Below are positions 1 through 4,955 of a DNA stretch of 7,219 nt, one piece after another. Position numbers and translations under genes: made by a program. The notes below the pieces were generated by a model that worked only from the letters and a program-made list of their open reading frames with translations, did not search any database and was not told the origin of the DNA. Origin of the DNA: Candidatus Poribacteria bacterium (GTDB taxonomy: Bacteria > Poribacteria > WGA-4E > B28-G17); contig QNBQ01000075.1 in the NCBI GenBank assembly GCA_003645735.1, positions 1-7,219 of the forward strand, in the 5' to 3' direction. Position 1 is the first letter of the stretch; each line of letters begins with the position of its first letter.

Positions 1-936
1 CTCCAGGAAGGATTCGGGGACGGGGATATCGGTCAGCTCGATCAGCTGGCGGACAATTTCCCGGCGCTGCTGCTCCCTCAGCTCGCTCTTCGCCTCCTCC
101 ACCATCCTGTTCCAGATGACCGATCTCATCTGCTCCAGGCTTTCGAAGTTCAGATCTTTGGCGAACTCATCGTTCAGCTCGGGCAGCCTCCTTTCGAGGA
201 TCTCCTTGAGCGTCACCTCGAAGATCACGTGCTGGCCGGCCAGGTCGGGCTCGGGGTGATCCCGGGGCATATCCGCCTCTATCCTCCTGGTCTCGCCCTT
301 CACCATCCCGATCATCCCCTCGTCCAGCCCGGGCGCGATCGCCCCCTCGCCTATCCGCAGGATTATGTCCTTCTCCTCGATGTCGGTCAGCTCCTTGGCC
401 GGTATCTGGAGCTTGAGGTCGATTTTGACGAAATCACCTTTCTCCACCGGCCTATCCTCTTCGATCGGGATGTATTCGGCGTGCTGCAGCCTCAGGTGTT
501 CCAGGTATTTGTCGACCTCCTCCTTGGGCACGTCGGGCCGCCGCTTTTCGACCTTGATCCTCTCGTAGGGGGGCAGCTGGATCTCCGGTTTGACGTCGAC
601 CTCCGCTTCTATCGACCAGGGCCCATCCCCGCTCAGCTTCAGCTCCTCAAGCGGCGTTTTGATCTCGACGGGCGAAAGCGGCGTGATCCCCTTCTCCTCC
701 ATCGCTCTGTTCAGCTCCGGCAGGACGAGCCTCTCTATGAGCTCTCCCTTGATGTGATCCTCGAACCTGGCGATTATCAGCCAGTTCGGCGCCCGTCCCT
801 TTCTGAAGCCGGGGATGATCACCTGTTTTCTCAGCTCCGCGCAGATCTTCTCGACCTGGGAGCTGATCTCCTCCCGTGGCAGCTCGATCTTGAACCTCTT
901 CCTAGTGGGGCTTATCGTTTCGATTTCGACCTTCAA
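1..936 (-). CDS. tig: Trigger factor (ribosome-associated chaperone / peptidyl-prolyl isomerase), C-terminus cut by window edge
   Basis: Trigger factor docks at the ribosomal exit tunnel and shields nascent chains in the cytosol. The frame runs open to the left edge and gives 312 residues; the family is usually about 430, so roughly the last quarter is missing. The N-terminal ribosome-binding domain carries the family signature GFRKGRAP at residues 43-50. An FKBP-like PPIase domain spans about residues 165-245 (from VEKGDFVKIDLK to VIFEVTLKEI). The helical C-terminal chaperone domain begins near ERRLPELNDEF. I chose the TTG at 934-936 because AAGGAGG lies 8 nt upstream and the protein then begins LKVEIETISPTRK, as the family usually begins. 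An in-frame ATG at 972 would add 12 residues (MRNPFEMKEDIG) and an ATG at 954 would add 6; both would put the Shine-Dalgarno inside the coding region. The gene lies about 80 nt after tRNA-Leu and may be co-transcribed with the tRNAs. Family identity is secure; the start is inferred. Confidence 0.95.
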   Translation of the reverse strand, partial: MKVEIETISPTRKRFKIELPREEISSQVEKICAELRKQVIIPGFRKGRAPNWLIIARFEDHIKGELIERLVLPELNRAMEEKGITPLSPVEIKTPLEELKLSGDGPWSIEAEVDVKPEIQLPPYERIKVEKRRPDVPKEEVDKYLEHLRLQHAEYIPIEEDRPVEKGDFVKIDLKLQIPAKELTDIEEKDIILRIGEGAIAPGLDEGMIGMVKGETRRIEADMPRDHPEPDLAGQHVIFEVTLKEILERRLPELNDEFAKDLNFESLEQMRSVIWNRMVEEAKSELREQQRREIVRQLIELTDIPVPESFLE

Positions 937-944
937 CCCGATAT

Positions 945-951
945 CCTCCTT
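945..951 (-). promoter_or_regulatory. Shine-Dalgarno sequence for tig TTG start
   Basis: On the minus strand AAGGAGG is followed by 8 nt and then TTG AAG GTC GAA. This near-ideal motif and spacing favours the TTG at 936 over the upstream in-frame ATGs at 972 and 954. Confidence 0.75.
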
Positions 952-980
952 CATCTCAAAGGGGTTTCTCATACCGCTTC

Positions 981-1005
981 GGCGGGGGGATCATCCCTCC
1001 CCGCC
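981..1005 (-). other. GC-rich stem-loop between tRNA-Leu and tig
   Basis: The minus strand can fold GGCGGGG against CCCCGCC (7 bp). Beyond a bulged A, three more pairs close an ATGA loop. No U-tract follows, so it is not a textbook intrinsic terminator. It could protect the 3' side of the tRNA precursor, act as a processing site, or attenuate read-through into tig. A shorter alternative helix (CCGC-CGAA-GCGG, 974-985) overlaps its 3' arm, so the two cannot form together. The fold is read from the sequence; the role is inference. Confidence 0.5.
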
Positions 1006-1016
1006 GTGAAGCCTTT

Positions 1017-1103
1017 TGGTGGGCGAGGAGGGACTCGAACCCTCACGGGAGAGACCCCAGCAGATCCTAAGTCTGCCTCGTCTACCAGTTCCGACACTCG
1101 CCC
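1017..1103 (-). tRNA. tRNA-Leu(UAG), CCA encoded
   Basis: Class II tRNA. The acceptor is GGGCGAG pairing with CTCGCCC, the discriminator is A, and a genomic CCA is encoded at 1017-1019. The anticodon stem GCAGA/TCTGC closes the loop CTTAGGA, giving anticodon UAG, which reads CUA (and by wobble CUG). A 15-nt variable arm with a GGG/CCC stem is typical of leucine tRNA. The T-arm is GAGGG TTCGAGT CCCTC. It is the last tRNA of the six-gene array and the closest to tig. Confidence 0.97.
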
Positions 1104-1129
1104 GTTTGGGTGAATCTAGGCATAAAAAA

Positions 1130-1205
1130 TGGTGCGCCGTGAAGGACTCGAACCTTCAACCCCCTGATTAAGAGTCAGGTGCTCTACCAGTTGAGCTAAC
1201 GGCGC
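1130..1205 (-). tRNA. tRNA-Lys(CUU), CCA encoded
   Basis: The acceptor is GCGCCGT/ACGGCGC with discriminator A and an encoded CCA at 1130-1132. The D-stem is GCTC/GAGC. The anticodon stem CCTGA/TCAGG closes the loop CTCTTAA, giving anticodon CUU for the AAG lysine codon. The T-arm is GAAGG TTCGAGT CCTTC. A 40-nt spacer separates it from the upstream tRNA-Arg(UCG), the longest gap in the array apart from the promoter side. Confidence 0.97.
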
Positions 1206-1245
1206 ACGCAGTTGAGAGAGTTTTCTATTCTCTTTTCAGCCCGAG

Positions 1246-1319
1246 CGCACCCGGGAGGACTCGAACCCCCAACCGATGGATCCGAAGTCCACCGCTCTAT
1301 CCAATTGAGCTACGGGTGC
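1246..1319 (-). tRNA. tRNA-Arg(UCG), no encoded CCA
   Basis: The acceptor is GCACCCG/CGGGTGC with discriminator G. The next three bases are CTC, so CCA must be added after transcription. The anticodon stem GTGGA/TCCAT (one G-U pair) closes the loop CTTCGGA, giving anticodon UCG, which reads CGA and CGG. The T-stem GGGGG/CCTCC contains a G-U pair. Most bacteria read CGA with an inosine-modified ACG anticodon, so a UCG isoacceptor is the less common solution. The fold is complete and nothing suggests a pseudogene. Confidence 0.95.
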
Positions 1320-1336
1320 GCCCCAAAGAAGCCTTC

Positions 1337-1414
1337 TGGGGTGAGTGGCGGGACTTGAACCCGCGACCACCTGATCCACAGTCAGGCGCTCTGACCTGCT
1401 GAGCTACACTCACC
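1337..1414 (-). tRNA. tRNA-His(GUG), G-1 and CCA encoded
   Basis: The acceptor is GTGAGTG/CACTCAC. The genome encodes a G immediately before position 1 (at 1414), which pairs with discriminator C at 1340. This is the extra G-1:C73 pair recognised by bacterial histidyl-tRNA synthetase. CCA is encoded at 1337-1339. The anticodon stem CCTGA/TCAGG closes the loop CTGTGGA, giving anticodon GUG. The T-arm is GCGGG TTCAAGT CCCGC. Confidence 0.97.
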
Positions 1415-1440
1415 ACCTTAGAAAGCGAAGCCAAACTTCC

Positions 1441-1517
1441 TGGCGCGTCCGGAGGGACTCGAACCCCCGACCCGCTGATTAGAAGTCAGCTGCTCTATCC
1501 AGCTGAGCTACGGACGC
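1441..1517 (-). tRNA. tRNA-Arg(UCU), CCA encoded
   Basis: The acceptor is GCGTCCG/CGGACGC with discriminator G and an encoded CCA at 1441-1443. The anticodon stem GCTGA/TCAGC closes the loop CTTCTAA, giving anticodon UCU, which reads AGA (and AGG by wobble). AGG and AGA are used freely in the neighbouring genes, so this should be a heavily used isoacceptor. The T-arm is GGGGG TTCGAGT CCCTC. Confidence 0.97.
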
Positions 1518-1534
1518 GCCCGCCCTCGCTTCCG

Positions 1535-1609
1535 TCGGGGCGAGAGGATTCGAACCTCCGACCACCTGCTCCCAAGGCAGGTGCGCTAGCCTGACTGCGC
1601 CACGCCCCG
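1535..1609 (-). tRNA. tRNA-Pro(UGG), no encoded CCA
   Basis: The acceptor is CGGGGCG/CGCCCCG with discriminator A; the C1-G72 pair is typical of bacterial tRNA-Pro. The next bases are CGG, so CCA is not encoded. The D-stem is GCGC/GCGC. The anticodon stem CCTGC/GCAGG closes the loop CTTGGGA, giving anticodon UGG. The T-arm is GGAGG TTCGAAT CCTCT. It is the first gene after the promoter, about 8 nt from the inferred transcription start. Confidence 0.97.
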
Positions 1610-1624
1610 AACCGGGCTAACTAA

Positions 1625-1653
1625 ATAATAGCATATCGATCCCCGTTTTGCAA
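1625..1653 (-). promoter_or_regulatory. Sigma-70-type promoter of the tRNA array
   Basis: On the minus strand a -35 box TTGCAA (1648-1653, 4 of 6 to consensus) is followed by exactly 17 nt and a -10 box TATTAT (1625-1630, 5 of 6). The inferred start is near 1617-1618, giving a leader of only about 8 nt before tRNA-Pro. The stretch just after the -10 box is TTAGTTA, so it lacks the GC-rich discriminator associated with strong stringent control. No other convincing promoter is seen before the following tRNAs or tig, so it may serve the whole block. Confidence 0.75.
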
Positions 1654-1660
1654 GATCGGC

Positions 1661-1675
1661 GGGGGCGAAGCCCCC
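1661..1675 (-). terminator. Hairpin directly after the glcD-like stop codon
   Basis: Immediately after the TGA at 1676-1678 the minus strand reads GGGGGC TTC GCCCCC, a 6-bp all-GC stem. The next bases (GCCGATCTTGC) contain no U-tract. Its position at the end of the operon, before the tRNA promoter, suggests a terminator or a 3'-end stabilising hairpin. As an intrinsic terminator it is atypical. Confidence 0.5.
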
Positions 1676-3085
1676 TCAGAAGAGCTTCCCCGGGTTCATG
1701 ATCCAGTTCGGGTCGATCGCCTCCTTCACCCTCCGCATCAGCTCAAGCTCCCTCCTCTTCGCCTCCGAAAGCACCCGCTTTTTCAGGAAGCCGATGCCGT
1801 GCTCCCCGCTCGGGGCGCCGCCCAGCCTACAGGCCGTCAACGCCAGCTCATCAAGTATCCGCTCCATCAACCCCCTCCACTCCTCCGGCTCCATTCCTTC
1901 GGGCTTCATCGGGGCGGGGTGAACGTTGCCGTCCCCCACGTGAGCCGCGCACGGTATCCTGACGCCGTATCTATCAGACACCCTCTTTATCTCCTCCATC
2001 ATCCTCGGCATCTCCGAGGTGGGCACGACCATATCCCCCACCCCCACATACGGATCGAACGCCCTCAAACCCTCAAGCCAGTTCCGCCTCACCCTCCAGA
2101 TCGTCTCCGAGTTGAAGGGGTTGTCGGCCACGAACACCTCCAAGGCGCCGTTCTCCAAGCAGACCTTCCCCGCCTTCTCGTAAACGCCCTCAAGCTCCGA
2201 CCTGTTCCTCCCGTCGAACTGGATGATCAGGTAGGCCTCCGCCCTGTCCTGATAGGGCAGCGATGTCCTCAAATACTGCGTCGTCAGCTCGATCGAGAGC
2301 TTGTCGATGAACTCGACGGAGGAGGGCAGCGTTTTGCTTTCGACCATGACCTTGGGAACGGCATAGATCGCCTCCTCGACCGACGCGAACGGCACCAGCA
2401 GATCGACCACACAGCCGGGGTGGGGTATCAGGTTCAGATAGATCTTGGTGAAGACCCCCAGCGTTCCCTCCGATCCGACGAAGAGCCTGGTGAAGTTGTA
2501 ACCGCTCGACTCCTTCCTCCTCTTGCCGCCGAAGCTGACAAGCTCCCCCGTCGGCAGCACCACCTCCAAACCCAACACGTGATGCGCCGTGCTGCCGTAT
2601 TTGATCACCTTGCTGCCGCCCGCGTTGGTCGCGACGTTCCCGCCTATGAAGCTCGTCTCGACGCTCATCGGATACCCCGCGTAGAAAAGCCCCTCCTCCG
2701 CCACCTTCCTGCACAGATCGTTCGTCACAACCCCCGGCTCGACAACGGCCACCAGGTCCACTTTGTCTATCTCGAGGATGTTGTTCATCCTCTCGAGCGA
2801 CAGGACTATACCGCCGTAGATCGGCACACACGCCCCCGAAAGGCCGCTCCCGGCGCCCCTAGGGGTCACCGGTATCCGTTCCCTGTTGGCGAGCTTCATC
2901 ACCTCGACGATCTCCTCGGCCGTCGCCGGCTTGACCACCGCGTCGGGCATGTGCGAGTAGAACTTGCCCGCCTCGTCGTGCGAGTAGTTCTCAAGCCTAT
3001 CCCTCTCCTCGTATATCACGTTCCTCTCACCGCAGATCCCCCTCAGCTCCTCGACTATCCTGGGCGTCACCTTCCCGTAGCTCAC
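1676..3085 (-). CDS. FAD-linked 2-hydroxyacid dehydrogenase, GlcD/LctD type
   Basis: A 469-residue flavoprotein of the VAO/GlcD family, expected to oxidise a 2-hydroxyacid such as D-lactate or glycolate to the 2-oxoacid. The N-terminal FAD-binding domain includes PRGAGSGLSG (residues 75-84), NAGGSKVIKYG (154-164) and GSEGTLG (204-210). The C-terminal cap domain has the metal/substrate histidine motifs HVGDGNVHP (382-390) and SGEHGIG (426-432), and the usual family end DPNWIMNPGKLF. Length matches the family. There is no Cys-rich Fe-S domain, signal peptide or membrane segment, so it should be soluble and need a separate electron acceptor. That is most likely EtfAB, encoded just upstream. It starts at GTG 3085, overlapping the etfA stop by 4 nt (GTGA), with AAGGAGG about 10 nt upstream. 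The gene order matches lctB-lctC-lctD of Acetobacterium woodii. The family is certain; the substrate is not determined, and a 2-hydroxyglutarate-type substrate is also possible. Confidence 0.93.
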   Translation of the reverse strand: MSYGKVTPRIVEELRGICGERNVIYEERDRLENYSHDEAGKFYSHMPDAVVKPATAEEIVEVMKLANRERIPVTPRGAGSGLSGACVPIYGGIVLSLERMNNILEIDKVDLVAVVEPGVVTNDLCRKVAEEGLFYAGYPMSVETSFIGGNVATNAGGSKVIKYGSTAHHVLGLEVVLPTGELVSFGGKRRKESSGYNFTRLFVGSEGTLGVFTKIYLNLIPHPGCVVDLLVPFASVEEAIYAVPKVMVESKTLPSSVEFIDKLSIELTTQYLRTSLPYQDRAEAYLIIQFDGRNRSELEGVYEKAGKVCLENGALEVFVADNPFNSETIWRVRRNWLEGLRAFDPYVGVGDMVVPTSEMPRMMEEIKRVSDRYGVRIPCAAHVGDGNVHPAPMKPEGMEPEEWRGLMERILDELALTACRLGGAPSGEHGIGFLKKRVLSEAKRRELELMRRVKEAIDPNWIMNPGKLF

Positions 3086-4104
3086 TTCCCCTCGCCCTCC
3101 TTCCCTTTGATCTCCCTCAGCCTCTTTATGAGCAGAGGGACGATCTCGAACAGATCGCCGATTATCCCGAAATCGGACACTTTGAAGATGTTGGCGTCCG
3201 GATCCTTGTTTATGGCGACGATCACCTCGGATGAGGACATGCCAGCCAGGTGTTGAACCGCCCCCGATATCCCTATGGCCAGATAGAGCCTGGGGGTGAC
3301 CGTTTTGCCGCTGAGGCCTATCTGATGCGAATAGGGTATCCAGCCCATATCGACGGCCATCCTGGAGGCGCCGACCGCTCCTCCCAGAAGCTCCGCCAGC
3401 TCGAACAGCATGTCGAAGTTCCTCCCGTCCTTAAGCCCCTTCCCGCCGGCCACCACCACGTCGGCGTCCTGAACCGGCGATTCGGCCGTCTCATCCCTGA
3501 TGAACCCCAGCCGCCTGGTCCTCGACTCGAACATCTTCTCGTCGAACCGCTTGAAGATGATCTCGCCTTTCCTGGAGGCGTCCCTCGGAAGAGGCCTTCT
3601 GGATTTAGGCCTGACGGTCGCCATCGCGGGCCTGTGGTTCGGGGTTATGATCGTGGCCATGACGTTCCCGCCGATGGCCGGCCTGGTCTGGAGCAGCTGC
3701 CGGCTTTCGACGTCCACGTCCAGCCCCGTGCAGTCCGCGGTCAGCCCCGTTCTGAGCTTGGCCGCCAGAACCGGCATGATCGTCCTGCCGGTCGTGGTAG
3801 CCGATGCGATGAAGATCTCCGGTCTGTATTCCCGCACGAGCGCCGTCAGAACTCTGGCGTAAGGGTCGACGCTGAAGTGGGCCAGGGCGGGGTGGTCGAC
3901 GACGTAGACCTTATCCGCCCCCCTGTAGATGAGCTCCTGAACCTGGTCGGCGAGGTTATGGCCCAGTATGACGGTCGCAAGCTCGACGCCTAGCTTATCG
4001 GCCAGGCTTCTCCCCCAGGCCAGGAGCTCGTATGAGACTGTGTGTATCCGACCGTCCCTCTGCTCCCCCAGCGTCCAAACCCCTCTGTATTCCTCCAGCT
4101 TCAC
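3082..4104 (-). CDS. etfA: Electron transfer flavoprotein alpha subunit
   Basis: A 340-residue EtfA, the large subunit of the cytosolic electron-transfer flavoprotein that binds FAD in its C-terminal domain. The N-terminal alpha/beta domain runs to about residue 200 and includes SATTTGRTIMPVLAAKL (101-117). The C-terminal FAD domain has VVVAGGKGLK (216-225), GASR (245-248), QIGLSGKTV (261-269), GISGAVQHLAGM (278-289), NKDPDANIF (299-307) and DFGIIGD (311-317), together forming the EtfA signature. It begins directly with MKLEEYRGVW and has no CxxCxxC motifs, so the ferredoxin-like N-terminal extension found in Acetobacterium LctC is absent. The start is GTG at 4104, 1 nt after the etfB stop, with AAGGGGG about 10 nt upstream. 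It overlaps the dehydrogenase gene by 4 nt, indicating translational coupling of all three subunits. Confidence 0.96.
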   Translation of the reverse strand: MKLEEYRGVWTLGEQRDGRIHTVSYELLAWGRSLADKLGVELATVILGHNLADQVQELIYRGADKVYVVDHPALAHFSVDPYARVLTALVREYRPEIFIASATTTGRTIMPVLAAKLRTGLTADCTGLDVDVESRQLLQTRPAIGGNVMATIITPNHRPAMATVRPKSRRPLPRDASRKGEIIFKRFDEKMFESRTRRLGFIRDETAESPVQDADVVVAGGKGLKDGRNFDMLFELAELLGGAVGASRMAVDMGWIPYSHQIGLSGKTVTPRLYLAIGISGAVQHLAGMSSSEVIVAINKDPDANIFKVSDFGIIGDLFEIVPLLIKRLREIKGKEGEGK

Positions 4105-4105
4105 C

Positions 4106-4900
4106 TCAGATGATCCCCCTTTCCCTGAGGAATTCTATCAGCCTGTCGACCGCCCCTTCGGGGTCGTCGCCCCTTATGATCTCGCCCTCCCTCGTGATCT
4201 TGGGGTAAAAGATCTTGACCACCCTGGTGGGCGAGCCTTTGAGCCCTATCATCGACTCGTCCGCCTCTATGTCGTCCGCCGTCAACACCGGCACCTCGGT
4301 CTCCCTCGCTTTGATCTTGCCGCTCAGCGTCGGCAGCCTGGGCTCGTTTATCTCCTTGACCACACAGAGCAGCGCGGGAAGCGGCGACTCGACCACCTCA
4401 TGTCCCCCCTCGATCGCCCTGTGGACGACGATCCTCCCGTCGCCTATCTCCTCTATCTTGCTGACGTAGGTCAGGACGGGTATGTCCAGCAACGTCGCCA
4501 CTGCCGGCCCGACCTGTCCCGTCTCGCCGTCGGTGGTCCTCTCGCCGGCGAATATCAGGTCGAACGGCCCGAGCTTCCTTATCGCCTGGGAGAGCGCGTA
4601 GGCCGTGGCGAGCGTGTCCGACCCGGCCAGCCTCCTGTCGGAAAGCAGATATCCTCTGTCGCATCCCATCGAGATGGCGTCCTTGACAGCTTCTATGGCC
4701 ATCGCCGGCCCCATCGATATGACCGTTATCTCCGCCTCTCCGCTGAGCCTCTCCTTCAGCCTCACCGCCTCCTCGACCGCGTAGAGATCCAGCGGGTTTA
4801 TGACCGCCTCCATCTCCGTCCTCAGCATCGTCCCGGTCTCCGGGTCTATCTTGACCTTATCGGTCGCCGGGACCTGCTTGACCAGAACCGCGAGCCTCAT
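4106..4900 (-). CDS. etfB: Electron transfer flavoprotein beta subunit
   Basis: A 264-residue EtfB, partner of the downstream EtfA. It begins MRLAVLVKQVPATDKVKIDP, the usual family start with VKQVP at 7-11. Other conserved pieces are SMGP (62-65), SDRRLAGSDTLATA (87-100), AGERTTDGETGQVGP (118-132), the beta-ETF signature region HRAIEGGHEVVES (160-172) and EPRLPTLSGKIKAR (186-199). The SDR-x-x-x-G-x-DTLATA and DGxTxQVGP segments resemble those I recall from electron-bifurcating EtfB proteins such as that of Acidaminococcus fermentans. I infer a bifurcating/confurcating type from this and from the neighbours. The frame is open to an ATG at 4951, but that codon sits at the base of a hairpin and would add 17 atypical residues. 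I therefore place the start at 4900; 4903 is equally possible. GGGGAGG lies only 3 nt before 4900, unusually close, which leaves the exact start uncertain. Confidence 0.95.
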   Translation of the reverse strand: MRLAVLVKQVPATDKVKIDPETGTMLRTEMEAVINPLDLYAVEEAVRLKERLSGEAEITVISMGPAMAIEAVKDAISMGCDRGYLLSDRRLAGSDTLATAYALSQAIRKLGPFDLIFAGERTTDGETGQVGPAVATLLDIPVLTYVSKIEEIGDGRIVVHRAIEGGHEVVESPLPALLCVVKEINEPRLPTLSGKIKARETEVPVLTADDIEADESMIGLKGSPTRVVKIFYPKITREGEIIRGDDPEGAVDRLIEFLRERGII

Positions 4901-4925
4901 CATCCTCCCCACATCCCTTCGATCC

Positions 4926-4949
4926 GGAGGGGGCCCGAAGGCCCCCTCC
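4926..4949 (-). terminator. Perfect 10-bp hairpin with UUCG loop between isomerase-like gene and etfB
   Basis: On the minus strand GGAGGGGGCC pairs perfectly with GGCCCCCTCC around a TTCG loop closed by C-G, the exceptionally stable cUUCGg tetraloop. The loop is of this type only on the minus strand, so it is likely to act in the transcript. It starts 6 nt after the upstream stop codon and ends about 25 nt before etfB. No U-tract follows, so it may be a partial terminator or an mRNA 3'-end stabiliser allowing different levels of the genes on either side. Confidence 0.65.
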
Positions 4950-4955
4950 ATGGGA

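Noticed and set aside
229..1113. Plus-strand open frame of 294 codons
   Set aside because: It is antisense to tig and runs into the tRNA-Leu gene. The trigger factor signature on the minus strand explains the region.
1206..1245. Spacer between tRNA-Lys and tRNA-Arg(UCG) as a terminator
   Set aside because: GAGAG and CTCT tracts are present, but they give only a weak, mismatched stem without a U-tract.
1017..1609. Repeated similar segments (GGTTCGAGTCC-type) that could suggest a repeat array or CRISPR
   Set aside because: They are the conserved T-arms of six tRNA genes with different anticodons.
1799..3256. Long plus-strand open frame of 485 codons opposite the GlcD-like dehydrogenase
   Set aside because: It is antisense to a gene with clear family motifs. 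Its translation is rich in Arg, His, Pro and Leu with no recognisable domain, as expected for the mirror of GC-rich coding DNA.
4901..4951. Upstream ATG at 4951 as the etfB start
   Set aside because: It would begin at the base of the perfect hairpin and add 17 residues not typical of EtfB. The family start MRLAVLVKQVP fits ATG 4900 or 4903.
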